DNA of 13,271 nucleotides from the NCBI GenBank assembly GCA_016875645.1, contig VGPE01000059.1, positions 1 to 13,271 on the forward strand. The letters run 5' to 3'. The position numbers and the translations under genes are program-made. This DNA is from Chloroflexota bacterium. GTDB taxonomy: Bacteria > Chloroflexota > Limnocylindria > Limnocylindrales > CSP1-4. The notes beneath the pieces are model-generated. The model was given only the letters and a program-made list of their open reading frames with translations, made no database searches and was not told where the DNA came from. Each line of letters begins with the position of its first letter. The first letter of the stretch is position 1. Below, piece after piece: positions 1-6,324 of the stretch.

Positions 1-22
1 CGGATTTGCCGTTTTCGGTTAG

Positions 23-28
23 TATGAT
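23..28 (+). promoter_or_regulatory. Possible -10 element of the helicase promoter
   Basis: TATGAT matches the TATAAT consensus at five of six positions and lies in the only AT-richer stretch before the helicase gene. The matching -35 would fall at about positions 0-5, at the window edge, so it cannot be checked. If used, transcription would begin near 35 and leave a leader of about 138 nt before the GTG start at 173. This is inference from sequence alone. Confidence 0.35.
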
Positions 29-52
29 CTGGTTCGTGAACGAATGGGCGCG

Positions 53-126
53 CCGGTCAGCGCCCCGGTGCCGCCCCGCGGGGGTCACGGCCGAACGATC
101 TCGATCCCCTCAAGCGCCCTGACCGG
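53..126 (+). promoter_or_regulatory. Foldable 5' leader of the helicase gene
   Basis: A perfect 8-bp inverted repeat, CCGGTCAG (53-60) and CTGACCGG (119-126), can close a domain of about 58 nt. Inside it lies the self-complementary GC block CCCCGCGGGG (74-83). The structure ends about 32 nt before the AGGAG ribosome binding site at 159-163. Some bacterial DEAD-box helicase mRNAs carry long structured leaders used in autoregulation or cold response. Whether that applies here is inference; GC-rich sequence also gives chance hairpins. Confidence 0.3.
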
Positions 127-158
127 GCCCCGCGACACCATGCGGGTGGGCCACCGTC

Positions 159-163
159 AGGAG
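159..163 (+). promoter_or_regulatory. Ribosome binding site fixing the helicase start
   Basis: AGGAG lies 9 nt before the GTG at 173. No comparable site precedes the ATG at 44, so this site decides between the two starts. Confidence 0.7.
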
Positions 164-172
164 TGTTTCTTC

Positions 173-1663
173 GTGTCATTCGATACCCTCGGGCTCCAGC
201 CTGAACTGCTGCGCGCCGTCGCCGAGCAGGGCTACACCGAGCCAACGCCCGTCCAGGTCCAGGCGATCCCCCACGTCCTCGCCGGGCGCGATGTGCTGGC
301 CGGCGCCCAGACCGGCACCGGCAAGACGGCCGCCTTCGTGCTGCCGATCCTCCAGTTGCTCCAGGCAAACCGTCCGGCGCCGCGCCATTCCATCGGCAAG
401 CGGCCCAAGGGCGCGACAGGCCTTCCGATCCGCTGTCTCGTCCTGGTCCCAACGCGCGAACTGGCGCTCCAGGTCGAGGAGAGCGTCCGAACCTACGGCC
501 AGACGCGGCCCGTCCGCTCGGCAGCCGTGTACGGCGGAGTCGGCTACGCACCCCAGATCGAGGCGATCCGCGGCGGCCCGGAAATCCTGCTGGCCACCCC
601 CGGTCGGCTCCTCGACCACGCCGGCGAGGGCATCGTCGACCTCTCGAAGGTGGAGATCCTCGTTCTCGACGAAGCAGACCGAATGCTCGACATGGGCTTC
701 ATCCGCGACATCCGGCGGATCATCGGCCTCCTGCCGGCGCGGCGCCAGAACCTGCTGTTCTCCGCGACGTTCTCGGACGACATCCGCTCGCTGTCGAATT
801 CCATCCTCCGCGACCCGGCCCAGATCCAGGTCGCGAAACGCAACTCGCCGGTCGACCTCGTGCGCCAGGTTGCGATCCGCGTGGACCGCGAGCGCAAGCG
901 GGACCTCCTGCGCGAACTGTGGGCCAGCGAGCGCATCGACCAGGCATTGGTCTTCGTGCGCTCCAAGCACGGCGCCGGCCGCCTGGCCGAGCAGCTCCAG
1001 CGTGACGGCATCCCCGCCGCCGCGATCCATGGCGATCGCACGCAGTCGCAGCGCATCCGGGCCCTGGACGATTTCAAGGAGGGCCGCGTGGACATCCTCG
1101 TGGCCACCGAGGTCGCCGCGCGGGGACTCGACATCGAGGGCCTGCCGCACGTCGTGAACTACGAGTTGCCGCTGGTGCCCGAGGATTACATCCACCGCAT
1201 CGGCCGCACCGGCCGGGCGGGCGCGCAGGGCGACGCGATCTCCCTGGTCGCCTCCGACGAGTTCGATCTTCTCGACAACATCGAACGGCTCCTCGGCCTC
1301 CGCATCCCGATCGAGATCGTCGAGGGATTCGAGCCGCACGACCGGGCGCGAGCCCCTCGCAGCCGCGGTCGCGGCGAACTTGTACGCGCCGGAACAGGAC
1401 GTAGCGGTCCCTCGCGGGGTGGATCGGGCCAGGGTGGCTCGGCTCACGGCAGCGGCGTCCGAGCCCGGCCTCCGCGCCGCTCGGAGAGCGGACGCGCCCC
1501 GGCGCCGAATGGCGGCGGCCCACGACCCATGCGCGCCCGGACGGCTCGAATCGATGCGCCGGCCGCCCCACGGCCGACGTCTTCTCGTCCGCAGTCCGAT
1601 GGACGAGGCTTCACGACCATGCCGGGCGAGCGCTTCGCCAACCGAGGCCCATCCGGAGGCTGA
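173..1663 (+). CDS. rhlE: RhlE-type DEAD-box ATP-dependent RNA helicase
   Basis: An ATP-dependent RNA unwinding enzyme, probably acting in the cytoplasm on ribosome assembly or RNA turnover. All core motifs are present: the Q-motif region (F near residue 3, then GYTEPTPVQ), motif I AQTGTGKT (45-52), Ia PTRELALQ, Ib TPGRL, DEAD (166-169), SAT (197-199), ATEVAARGLDI (motif V) and HRIGRTGRAG (from 341). The core ends near residue 390. A basic, Arg/Gly/Pro-rich low-complexity tail of about 100 residues follows, as in many RhlE/DeaD relatives, and probably binds RNA. The frame is open from an ATG at 44, but the GTG at 173 is preferred: AGGAG lies 9 nt upstream and the product then begins VSFDTLGL, matching the family N-terminus. 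The 496-residue length is normal. RhlE is the closest type by eye; the exact subfamily is less certain than the helicase call. Confidence 0.95.
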   Translation: MSFDTLGLQPELLRAVAEQGYTEPTPVQVQAIPHVLAGRDVLAGAQTGTGKTAAFVLPILQLLQANRPAPRHSIGKRPKGATGLPIRCLVLVPTRELALQVEESVRTYGQTRPVRSAAVYGGVGYAPQIEAIRGGPEILLATPGRLLDHAGEGIVDLSKVEILVLDEADRMLDMGFIRDIRRIIGLLPARRQNLLFSATFSDDIRSLSNSILRDPAQIQVAKRNSPVDLVRQVAIRVDRERKRDLLRELWASERIDQALVFVRSKHGAGRLAEQLQRDGIPAAAIHGDRTQSQRIRALDDFKEGRVDILVATEVAARGLDIEGLPHVVNYELPLVPEDYIHRIGRTGRAGAQGDAISLVASDEFDLLDNIERLLGLRIPIEIVEGFEPHDRARAPRSRGRGELVRAGTGRSGPSRGGSGQGGSAHGSGVRARPPRRSESGRAPAPNGGGPRPMRARTARIDAPAAPRPTSSRPQSDGRGFTTMPGERFANRGPSGG

Positions 1664-1774
1664 GCCGGCCCGGTCACATGGACCCCAGGCACCCGCGAGC
1701 CCCGGGCGGGCCCACGGTGTCATGTCACGGCTGCGTCCGGTAGCCTCTCGGATCACAGGGAGGGGCACAGCCAG

Positions 1775-1921
1775 ATGGCGCAGATCCGACACTATCCGCT
1801 CGTCTCGCACGTCCGCGGCCAGGCGTCCAGCCAGACGCTGTATTAGAAGAACGGTGAGCTCCGGCGCAGCGGCCGCGGACTCGCGTTCTTCTTCCGTGCC
1901 CTCGCCGCCAACCTCGCCGAA
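1775..1921 (+). other. 5' part of the SPFH gene, interrupted by amber codon at 1844-1846
   Basis: ATG at 1775 is preceded by a strong purine-rich ribosome binding site (AGGGAGGGG, about 10 nt upstream) and is exactly in frame with the SPFH reading frame (147 nt = 49 codons to the GTG at 1922). Codons 1-23 and 25-49 read as plausible protein (MAQIRHYPLVSHVRG, then KNGELRRSGRGLAFFFRAL). They resemble the N-terminus of cytosolic SPFH proteins, but codon 24 is TAG. A single change, for example TAC to TAG, would explain it. The strong ribosome binding site shows where translation was meant to start. Possible causes are a true nonsense mutation, a sequencing or assembly error, or readthrough. Confidence 0.7.
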
Positions 1922-2794
1922 GTGCCCCTCGACGACCGTGACCTGACGTTCGTCTTCCGGGGCCGCTCGTCGGACTTCCAGGACGCAGTCGTGCAGGGCG
2001 TGATCACGTATCGCGTCACGAACCCCGAGGCGATTGCCGAGCGGGTGGACTTCTCGCTGGACATGAAGTCCGGTGCCTACCTGCGCACGCCGCTCGAGCA
2101 ACTGGCCGACCGGTTCACCCAGCTCGCCCAGCAGCACGTGTGGGCGGTCGTGACCGCGACACCCCTCGCCGACCTGCTCAGGAACGGCGTGGAGCAGCTT
2201 CGCGGCGCGATCGCGACCGGCCTCGCGGCCGACAAAGGCCTCAAGGCGATGGGCCTCGAGGTGGTGTCGGTGCGCGTTTCGACCGTCCAGCCCGATTCGG
2301 AGGTCGAGAAGGCGCTCCAGACCCCGACCCGCGAGCGGATCCAGCAGCAGGCCGACGAGGCCACGTTCGCGCGGCGAGCGCTGGCGGTGGAGAAGGAACG
2401 CGCGATCGCGGAGAACGAACTGCAGAACCGGATCGAATTGGCCCGCCGCCAGTCGCAGCTGGTGGACCAGGAAGGCCAGAACGCGCGACGCCAGGCGGAA
2501 GAGCAGGCGGCTGCCGCGAAGATCGTTGCCGAGGGCATGGCCGAGCGGGCGCGAATCGAGGCCGCCGCCCAGGCCGAGGTGATTCGAGCCGTGGACGGCG
2601 AGCGGGTCGCGATCGAGAAAGACCGGGTCGGCGCGTATGCGGCCGTTCCCCGCGAGGCCCTGGTGGCCCTGGCCGCGCGCGAGTTCGCCGAGAAGATCGG
2701 CAGCATCGGCCATGTGAACCTCGGCTCGGATGCCCTCTCGCCCTTCCTCGCGGACCTGGCTGCGGCCGGCGTGCGCAAACTGGATGCCGGCTGA
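1922..2794 (+). CDS. SPFH/Band 7 domain protein (probably missing its true N-terminus)
   Basis: A stomatin/prohibitin/flotillin-type protein. Such proteins form oligomeric scaffolds, usually membrane-associated. Counting from the GTG at 1922, residues about 1-130 are the SPFH domain (FQDAVVQGVITYRVTNPE is characteristic, as is the later LEVVSVRVSTVQPDSEVEKALQ). Residues about 134-224 are a charged, Ala/Glu/Arg-rich coiled coil. A short C-terminal segment ends in LSPFLADLAAAG. No transmembrane helix or signal peptide is visible, so this is the soluble subtype. The GTG lacks a ribosome binding site, and the natural start is very likely ATG 1775, giving 339 residues if the TAG at 1844 is read through or is an error. 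If the TAG is real, the gene is probably a recent pseudogene or yields a shortened protein. The NAD-kinase-like gene follows after 64 bp on the same strand, probably in one operon. Confidence 0.85.
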   Translation: MPLDDRDLTFVFRGRSSDFQDAVVQGVITYRVTNPEAIAERVDFSLDMKSGAYLRTPLEQLADRFTQLAQQHVWAVVTATPLADLLRNGVEQLRGAIATGLAADKGLKAMGLEVVSVRVSTVQPDSEVEKALQTPTRERIQQQADEATFARRALAVEKERAIAENELQNRIELARRQSQLVDQEGQNARRQAEEQAAAAKIVAEGMAERARIEAAAQAEVIRAVDGERVAIEKDRVGAYAAVPREALVALAAREFAEKIGSIGHVNLGSDALSPFLADLAAAGVRKLDAG

Positions 2795-2858
2795 GGCCGA
2801 CCCGCTCGCCGATCGCTGCGGGCGATGCCGTGGCCGTTGATGTCTGTCGGGGCCCGCG

Positions 2859-3764
2859 GTGAGTCCGGGCACCGGCACCGTCCCGCGCGTCGTCGTCGTC
2901 AGCCGCCAGACGGAGTACCAGGCGCTGATCGCGCGCCACGGGACCCGTGGCCAGGCGGAGTTCTTCCTCTCCACGCGCGGCCGCTCCATCGTGGACCTGG
3001 TCCGAGCGGACGAGGCCTTCGACGCCGCCATGGCCATCGTGCTGCGCGCAATCCCCACCGAGTGGCGGCGCTCTCGCGTGGACCGGGGCGACCTGGACCG
3101 ATTCCTGTTCGAGCCGGCGGACATCGTGGTGACGGTGGGTCAGGACGGCCTGGTGGCGAACACCGCGAAGTACCTGGCCGGCCAGATCGTCGTCGGAGTG
3201 AACCCGGATCCCGGCCGCCATGAGGGCGTGCTGGTGCCCCACCCACCCGAGGCGGCGCCCGTGCTGATCGAGCGCGCCGCCCGCCACGAGGGCACGATCG
3301 AGGAACGCACGATGGTGGAGGCGGCGCTCGACGACGGCCAGCGGCTGGTTGCGCTCAACGAGGTGTTCGTGGGGCACCAGAGCCACCAGTCTGCGCGCTA
3401 CACGATCGGCTTCAACGACCAGAGTGAGCGCCAGTCATCGTCGGGGCTGATCGTGTCGACCGGAACCGGCGCCACCGGCTGGGGACGATCCGTGTCCCTG
3501 GCGCACCGCTCGACGCTGCCGATGCCCGCGCCCGCCGAGCCCGCGCTGGTGTTCTTCGTCCGCGAGGCCTGGCCGAGCGTCGCATCTGGGGCGACGCTCA
3601 CCGAGGGACGCCTCGACGGCACGACCGCGCTCGACGTCACGTCGGAGATGAACGCGGGTGGCGTGATCTTCGGCGACGGAATCGAAAGCGACCGCCTGGA
3701 GTTCAGCTGGGGGCGGCACCTGTCAGTCAGGGTGGCAGCGGCCCGCCTGCGCCTGCTGCGCTGA
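2859..3764 (+). CDS. NAD-kinase-like (ATP-NAD kinase fold) protein, diverged
   Basis: Resembles the NAD kinase/diacylglycerol kinase superfamily. From the GTG at 2859: DIVVTVGQDGLVAN (88-101) sits where NAD kinases have the GGDGT nucleotide-binding loop. VNPDP (114-118) matches the strand after it, ALNEVFVG (165-172) carries the Asn-Glu pair that binds NAD ribose, and SSGLIVSTGTGATGWG (194-209) matches the family's GLIVSTPTGSTAY segment. The first Gly-Gly of GGDG is replaced by Gly-Gln, and the N-terminal 80 residues do not look like housekeeping NAD kinase. The true substrate is therefore open; it could be a paralogue acting on another nucleotide. The length, 301 residues, fits the family. 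The ribosome binding site is weak (CGGGG about 10 nt upstream). It follows the SPFH gene closely, which suggests a joint role (inference). Confidence 0.75.
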   Translation: MSPGTGTVPRVVVVSRQTEYQALIARHGTRGQAEFFLSTRGRSIVDLVRADEAFDAAMAIVLRAIPTEWRRSRVDRGDLDRFLFEPADIVVTVGQDGLVANTAKYLAGQIVVGVNPDPGRHEGVLVPHPPEAAPVLIERAARHEGTIEERTMVEAALDDGQRLVALNEVFVGHQSHQSARYTIGFNDQSERQSSSGLIVSTGTGATGWGRSVSLAHRSTLPMPAPAEPALVFFVREAWPSVASGATLTEGRLDGTTALDVTSEMNAGGVIFGDGIESDRLEFSWGRHLSVRVAAARLRLLR

Positions 3765-3786
3765 GGCGGCCCTTCGCGGGCGCCTG

Positions 3787-3813
3787 CGGCCGGCTCACAC
3801 ACCGCGCCGGCCG
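3787..3813 (+). terminator. GC hairpin after the NAD-kinase-like gene
   Basis: CGGCCGGC (3787-3794) and GCCGGCCG (3806-3813) form an 8-bp stem with an 11-nt loop, 22 nt after the stop codon. No T-run follows, so it is not a classical intrinsic terminator; it could slow polymerase or stabilise the mRNA end. Confidence 0.25.
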
Positions 3814-3845
3814 GCGGCCCCAGGCGTGGATCAAGGCGGCGTCCG

Positions 3846-3851
3846 TATCCT
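3846..3851 (+). promoter_or_regulatory. Possible -10 of a leaderless PAC2 transcript
   Basis: TATCCT lies 6 nt before the GTG at 3858, the spacing seen for leaderless transcripts in high-GC bacteria, and there is no Shine-Dalgarno sequence. No convincing -35 is seen about 17 nt upstream, which lowers confidence. Confidence 0.45.
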
Positions 3852-3857
3852 TGCCGG

Positions 3858-4712
3858 GTGGACCTCTACCGGATCGACGCGGCTGCAGACGAGCTGATCG
3901 CGCCCACGCTGGTCGCCGCCTTCGACAGCTGGATCGACGCCGGATCGGCCGCCACCACCGCCGCAGGCAGGCTCGCGGAGGGCGGCGAGGTGATCGCCCG
4001 CTTCGAGGCAGACCTGCTCTTTGACTACCGCGCCCGCCGTCCGACGCTCGAGATCGTCGACGGGCGCCCGACCGAACTCACTTGGCCGGAACTCATGATC
4101 ACCCGGCGCCGCGTGGGAGAGCGGGACCTGCTGGTCCTGGTCGGCCCAGAACCCGATTATTGCTGGCAGGAACTGGCTGAGAACGCGGCGGAGCTGGCCC
4201 GGCGCCTGGGCGTGCTCGAGTGGATCAGCCTCGGCGCCATCCCGTCGGCGGTGCCCCATACGCGGCCGGTGTCGGTCCTCGGAACCGAGTCGGAGGCGGG
4301 CCTCCTGCGCGGTGACGTCCACGCGGGCCCAGTAGGGCGTCTGCGGGTACCGGCGGCGTGCATCTCGGTGCTGGACTACGCCGTGTCGCGGGCGGGTGTG
4401 CCGACGGTGGGCTACTACGCCCAGATCCCCCACTACGTCAGCGGCGAATACCCGGCCGCGGCGATCGCGCTGCTCCGCTCGGTGGCGCTGCACTTGGACC
4501 TCGCTCCGGACTACGGGCCACTCGAGGAAGAGGCGCGCCAGCTCCGTGTCCGGCTCGACACGGCCGCCGCGGTGGACGAGACCACGCGGACCTACGTGGA
4601 GCGCCTCGAATCGATGGTCGACGAGGCGCGGCTGCCGTCAGGCGACGACCTGATCTCCGAGATCGAGCGCTTCCTGCGCAGGGGCGGCACCGAGGAGGGG
4701 CAGCGGTCCTGA
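3858..4712 (+). CDS. PAC2-family protein (proteasome assembly chaperone 2-like)
   Basis: A 284-residue member of the PAC2 family. The archaeal and eukaryotic relatives help assemble proteasomes; the role of the bacterial ones is not settled. Visible signatures are the N-terminal VAAFDSWIDAGSAAT (about 19-33), the central LLVLVGPEPDY, ISLGAIPSAVPHTRP, and the conserved GYYAQIPHYVSGEYPAAAIALL (PHY at 191-193). A charged C-terminal helix of about 70 residues with LEEEARQL and DLISEIERFLRR follows, probably a coiled-coil arm. No signal peptide or membrane segment is seen, so it should be cytosolic. The GTG at 3858 has no ribosome binding site but has TATCCT 6 nt upstream, suggesting its own leaderless promoter. 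No proteasome gene is present in this window, so a link to proteasomes here is not supported. Confidence 0.85.
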   Translation: MDLYRIDAAADELIAPTLVAAFDSWIDAGSAATTAAGRLAEGGEVIARFEADLLFDYRARRPTLEIVDGRPTELTWPELMITRRRVGERDLLVLVGPEPDYCWQELAENAAELARRLGVLEWISLGAIPSAVPHTRPVSVLGTESEAGLLRGDVHAGPVGRLRVPAACISVLDYAVSRAGVPTVGYYAQIPHYVSGEYPAAAIALLRSVALHLDLAPDYGPLEEEARQLRVRLDTAAAVDETTRTYVERLESMVDEARLPSGDDLISEIERFLRRGGTEEGQRS

Positions 4713-4816
4713 GGCGTCTCACCCGGGCGATCCGTCTGACGCTGGCCGATTCCGGACGCGCTGCCCCATCGCAGCCGGCCGGTCGGGCGGCCGCGTTCGG
4801 ACGGGCGAATCCGGGG

Positions 4817-4822
4817 TATACT
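4817..4822 (+). promoter_or_regulatory. -10 element upstream of the structured leader
   Basis: TATACT matches TATAAT at five of six positions and stands out in very GC-rich surroundings. The expected -35 region (about 4794-4799, CGTTCG) is poor. Initiation would be near 4829, leaving about 146 nt of untranslated RNA before the ATG at 4975. Confidence 0.5.
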
Positions 4823-4839
4823 GCGGCTTCGTTTGCCCG

Positions 4840-4974
4840 GATCCGCCGACCGGAGGGACGAGCGTCGACCGAGGTCGACGCCGGGCGGTCGGGGATCGTC
4901 GTCGGCATGGACGACGGTGGGCAGTGTCACGCCGGGGTGCCCCCGGACGACTGCGGGGAGGTCGGACCGGCCCG
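4840..4974 (+). promoter_or_regulatory. Structured 5' leader RNA (candidate cis-regulatory element)
   Basis: Three stem-loops can be read directly. Stem 1 pairs GATCC (4840-4844) with GGATC (4893-4897), and CCGACC (4846-4851) with GGTCGG (4887-4892), with one bulged G. It then has an asymmetric internal loop (4852-4861 against 4882-4886) and a terminal stem GCGTCGACC (4862-4870)/GGTCGACGC (4873-4881). Stem 2 is CGTCGTC (4897-4903)/GACGACG (4910-4916). Stem 3 is GCAGT (4921-4925)/ACTGC (4950-4954) around CCGGGG (4932-4937)/CCCCGG (4941-4946). The ribosome binding site GGGGAGG (4955-4961) follows at once. CCCCG (4941-4945) could instead pair with CGGGG (4954-4958) and cover it. I match it to no known riboswitch class. 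A free-standing small RNA is an alternative reading. Confidence 0.45.
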
Positions 4975-5169
4975 ATGAACCTCAATCTCAAGCGCAACAT
5001 GCCCGCCGACCCCACGCCGGACGCCGCTCGCCACGTCATCGACGAGTATCGGCACCGCGCCCAGACGGTCACGTGCACCTGCGGCTGGCACGGGAGCACG
5101 GTTTCGGCTGACGGCCGCACCTCCGAGTGGAGCCGCCACGTCGCGGAGAACCGCCGCACCACGCGCTGA
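4975..5169 (+). CDS. Small CxC/H-H protein of unknown function
   Basis: A 64-residue soluble protein with no recognised function. It has a charged N-terminal helix (PDAARHVIDEYRHRA) and then TVTCTCGWHGSTV with Cys34, Cys36 and His39, followed by SEWSRHVAENR with His55. Two Cys plus two His in a small protein suggest a single metal site, probably zinc, but this is inference and the spacing is not a named zinc-finger class. The ATG at 4975 is chosen because GGGGAGG ends 13 nt upstream; the frame is open further 5', but that part lies in the structured leader. No neighbour explains its role. The long leader and separate promoter suggest it is individually regulated. Confidence 0.6.
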   Translation: MNLNLKRNMPADPTPDAARHVIDEYRHRAQTVTCTCGWHGSTVSADGRTSEWSRHVAENRRTTR

Positions 5170-5331
5170 GCTGATCGCGGCCGTGCACCGGACACCACCC
5201 ACGCCGGTCGGTCCGCGGATCCCCCGGCACCTTTCAGTACACAGCCGAGTCGCGCCCGCCCACGTTGGCTTGACGAGCACTGCGACCATTCCCCTCAGCG
5301 GGTCTCGTGACATGGGATGGGAGGGTGCGCG
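5170..5331 (+). other. Intergenic spacer before the six-helix membrane protein
   Basis: No gene is seen in these 162 bases. TTGACG at 5270-5275 resembles a -35 element, but no acceptable -10 follows at 16-18 bp. GGGAGGG (5318-5324) is the ribosome binding site of the next gene, 7 nt before ATG 5332. Confidence 0.4.
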
Positions 5332-6237
5332 ATGCAGGGACGTCGACCGGCCTGGTACCAACGGCGAGTGCTCCGGCGCGCGACGCCCGATGGCGAACCG
5401 CCCGTGGCGAACGGCGGCGCGGACATCAACCTTGAATCCGTCAGCCCCGTCGCACGCATCCTCATCGCGGTCATCGCCACTTGGGTCGCCATGGTGGCGA
5501 TTCCGGGCGCCCTGCCCTGGAGCGGTGGCGGCGACGCCGATCGCGCGATCGCGGTCGGTGCGGCCATCACCTCGATCATTGCGCTCATCTGCGCCGCGGC
5601 GACCTGGTTGGACCCGGGCCAGACGGGTCGCGAGGCAGGCTGGATCGGCCTCTGGGCAGCACTCTTCGGCCTCGGCCTGGCAGCCCTCCAGGTGGTCAAC
5701 ATCCTGCTGATTCCCGAAGGCGCGGTGCAGGGAGCTGCGCTCGGCGCCGGGCTGCTGGTCCTGCTCCTGTTCGCATTCCTCCTGGCGTGGCGCCGACGGT
5801 CCGTGCTCGGCGGAGACGGCGAGGGAAGACTCAGCAACACCCCGCTGCTGGGCTCGGTGGTGGCGGTGGTCCTGATCGGCGGCTTCCTCGTGCTGACCGG
5901 GGAGCTGTTCGGCCGCGTCGCCGGTTCCACGGCCGAGGAGTGGATCCGGTACAACGATCTCCGGGCCAGCATCGAGGCGCTGGCGTTCGCCGCGGCCGGC
6001 GCGCTCCTGGGCACGGTCATGCAGCGCCAGGCAACCGATCGCGAGGCTCGACGCGCGGACGAGAACGCTGAGGCGGCCGGCGCGAACCTGGCGCTTGCGA
6101 CGACCGCGTTCGACAAGCTCGCCGACGTGCGCAGCGCTCTGCCTTCCGCGCGCACGGACACCGACGACGCGGCCCGCCTCGCGGCCCAGATCGAAGTTGT
6201 CCTGCCCCTGCGCGACCATCTGCGGCTGCCGCGGTAG
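5332..6237 (+). CDS. Six-helix integral membrane protein, unknown function
   Basis: A 301-residue protein I do not recognise. The N-terminus is basic and cytoplasmic in character (about 1-40). Hydrophobic segments follow at about 40-62, 72-93, 103-127, 131-153, 171-192 and 213-231. A soluble Ala/Arg/Glu-rich C-terminal tail from about 232 includes a likely short coiled coil (RQATDREARRADENAEAAG). The loop at 193-212 contains STAEEWIRYNDLRASIE. An in-frame ATG at 5317 is also possible, but GGGAGGG (5318-5324) lies inside that extension and is ideally placed for ATG 5332. The gene stands alone: 162 bp separate it from the small CxC gene and 87 bp from the GreA fusion gene. Its stop is TAG, which shows TAG is an ordinary stop in this genome. 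Confidence 0.75.
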   Translation: MQGRRPAWYQRRVLRRATPDGEPPVANGGADINLESVSPVARILIAVIATWVAMVAIPGALPWSGGGDADRAIAVGAAITSIIALICAAATWLDPGQTGREAGWIGLWAALFGLGLAALQVVNILLIPEGAVQGAALGAGLLVLLLFAFLLAWRRRSVLGGDGEGRLSNTPLLGSVVAVVLIGGFLVLTGELFGRVAGSTAEEWIRYNDLRASIEALAFAAAGALLGTVMQRQATDREARRADENAEAAGANLALATTAFDKLADVRSALPSARTDTDDAARLAAQIEVVLPLRDHLRLPR

Positions 6238-6324
6238 GCACGTTTCCCAAGGGCCCGGACGGTTGCCGAAGGACGACGGACCAAGGGGCAGCGGCGAATC
6301 TCAAGCGCCACCATCATTGCTTGC

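Noticed and set aside
1844..1846. Genome-wide reassignment of TAG as a sense codon
   Set aside because: The six-helix membrane protein, both hydrolases and msrA all end naturally with TAG at the expected family length, so TAG functions as stop here.
176..3124. 982-codon open frame on the - strand
   Set aside because: It lies opposite the helicase, SPFH and NAD-kinase-like genes, all with clear motifs. Its translation is low-complexity with no recognisable domain, a shadow caused by GC-rich third positions.
4840..4954. Known riboswitch, SRP RNA or tmRNA in the leader
   Set aside because: None of the conserved cores I know (for example fluoride, glycine, ZTP, guanidine, SRP GGAA tetraloop) could be matched, so it is reported only as an unnamed candidate.
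5270..5275. TTGACG as the -35 of a promoter for the six-helix membrane protein
   Set aside because: No acceptable -10 hexamer occurs 16-18 bp downstream.
4927..6219. 430-codon - strand frame opposite the membrane protein
   Set aside because: It has no motif and is rich in Arg/Ala/Gly. The + strand gene has clear hydrophobic helices and a good ribosome binding site.
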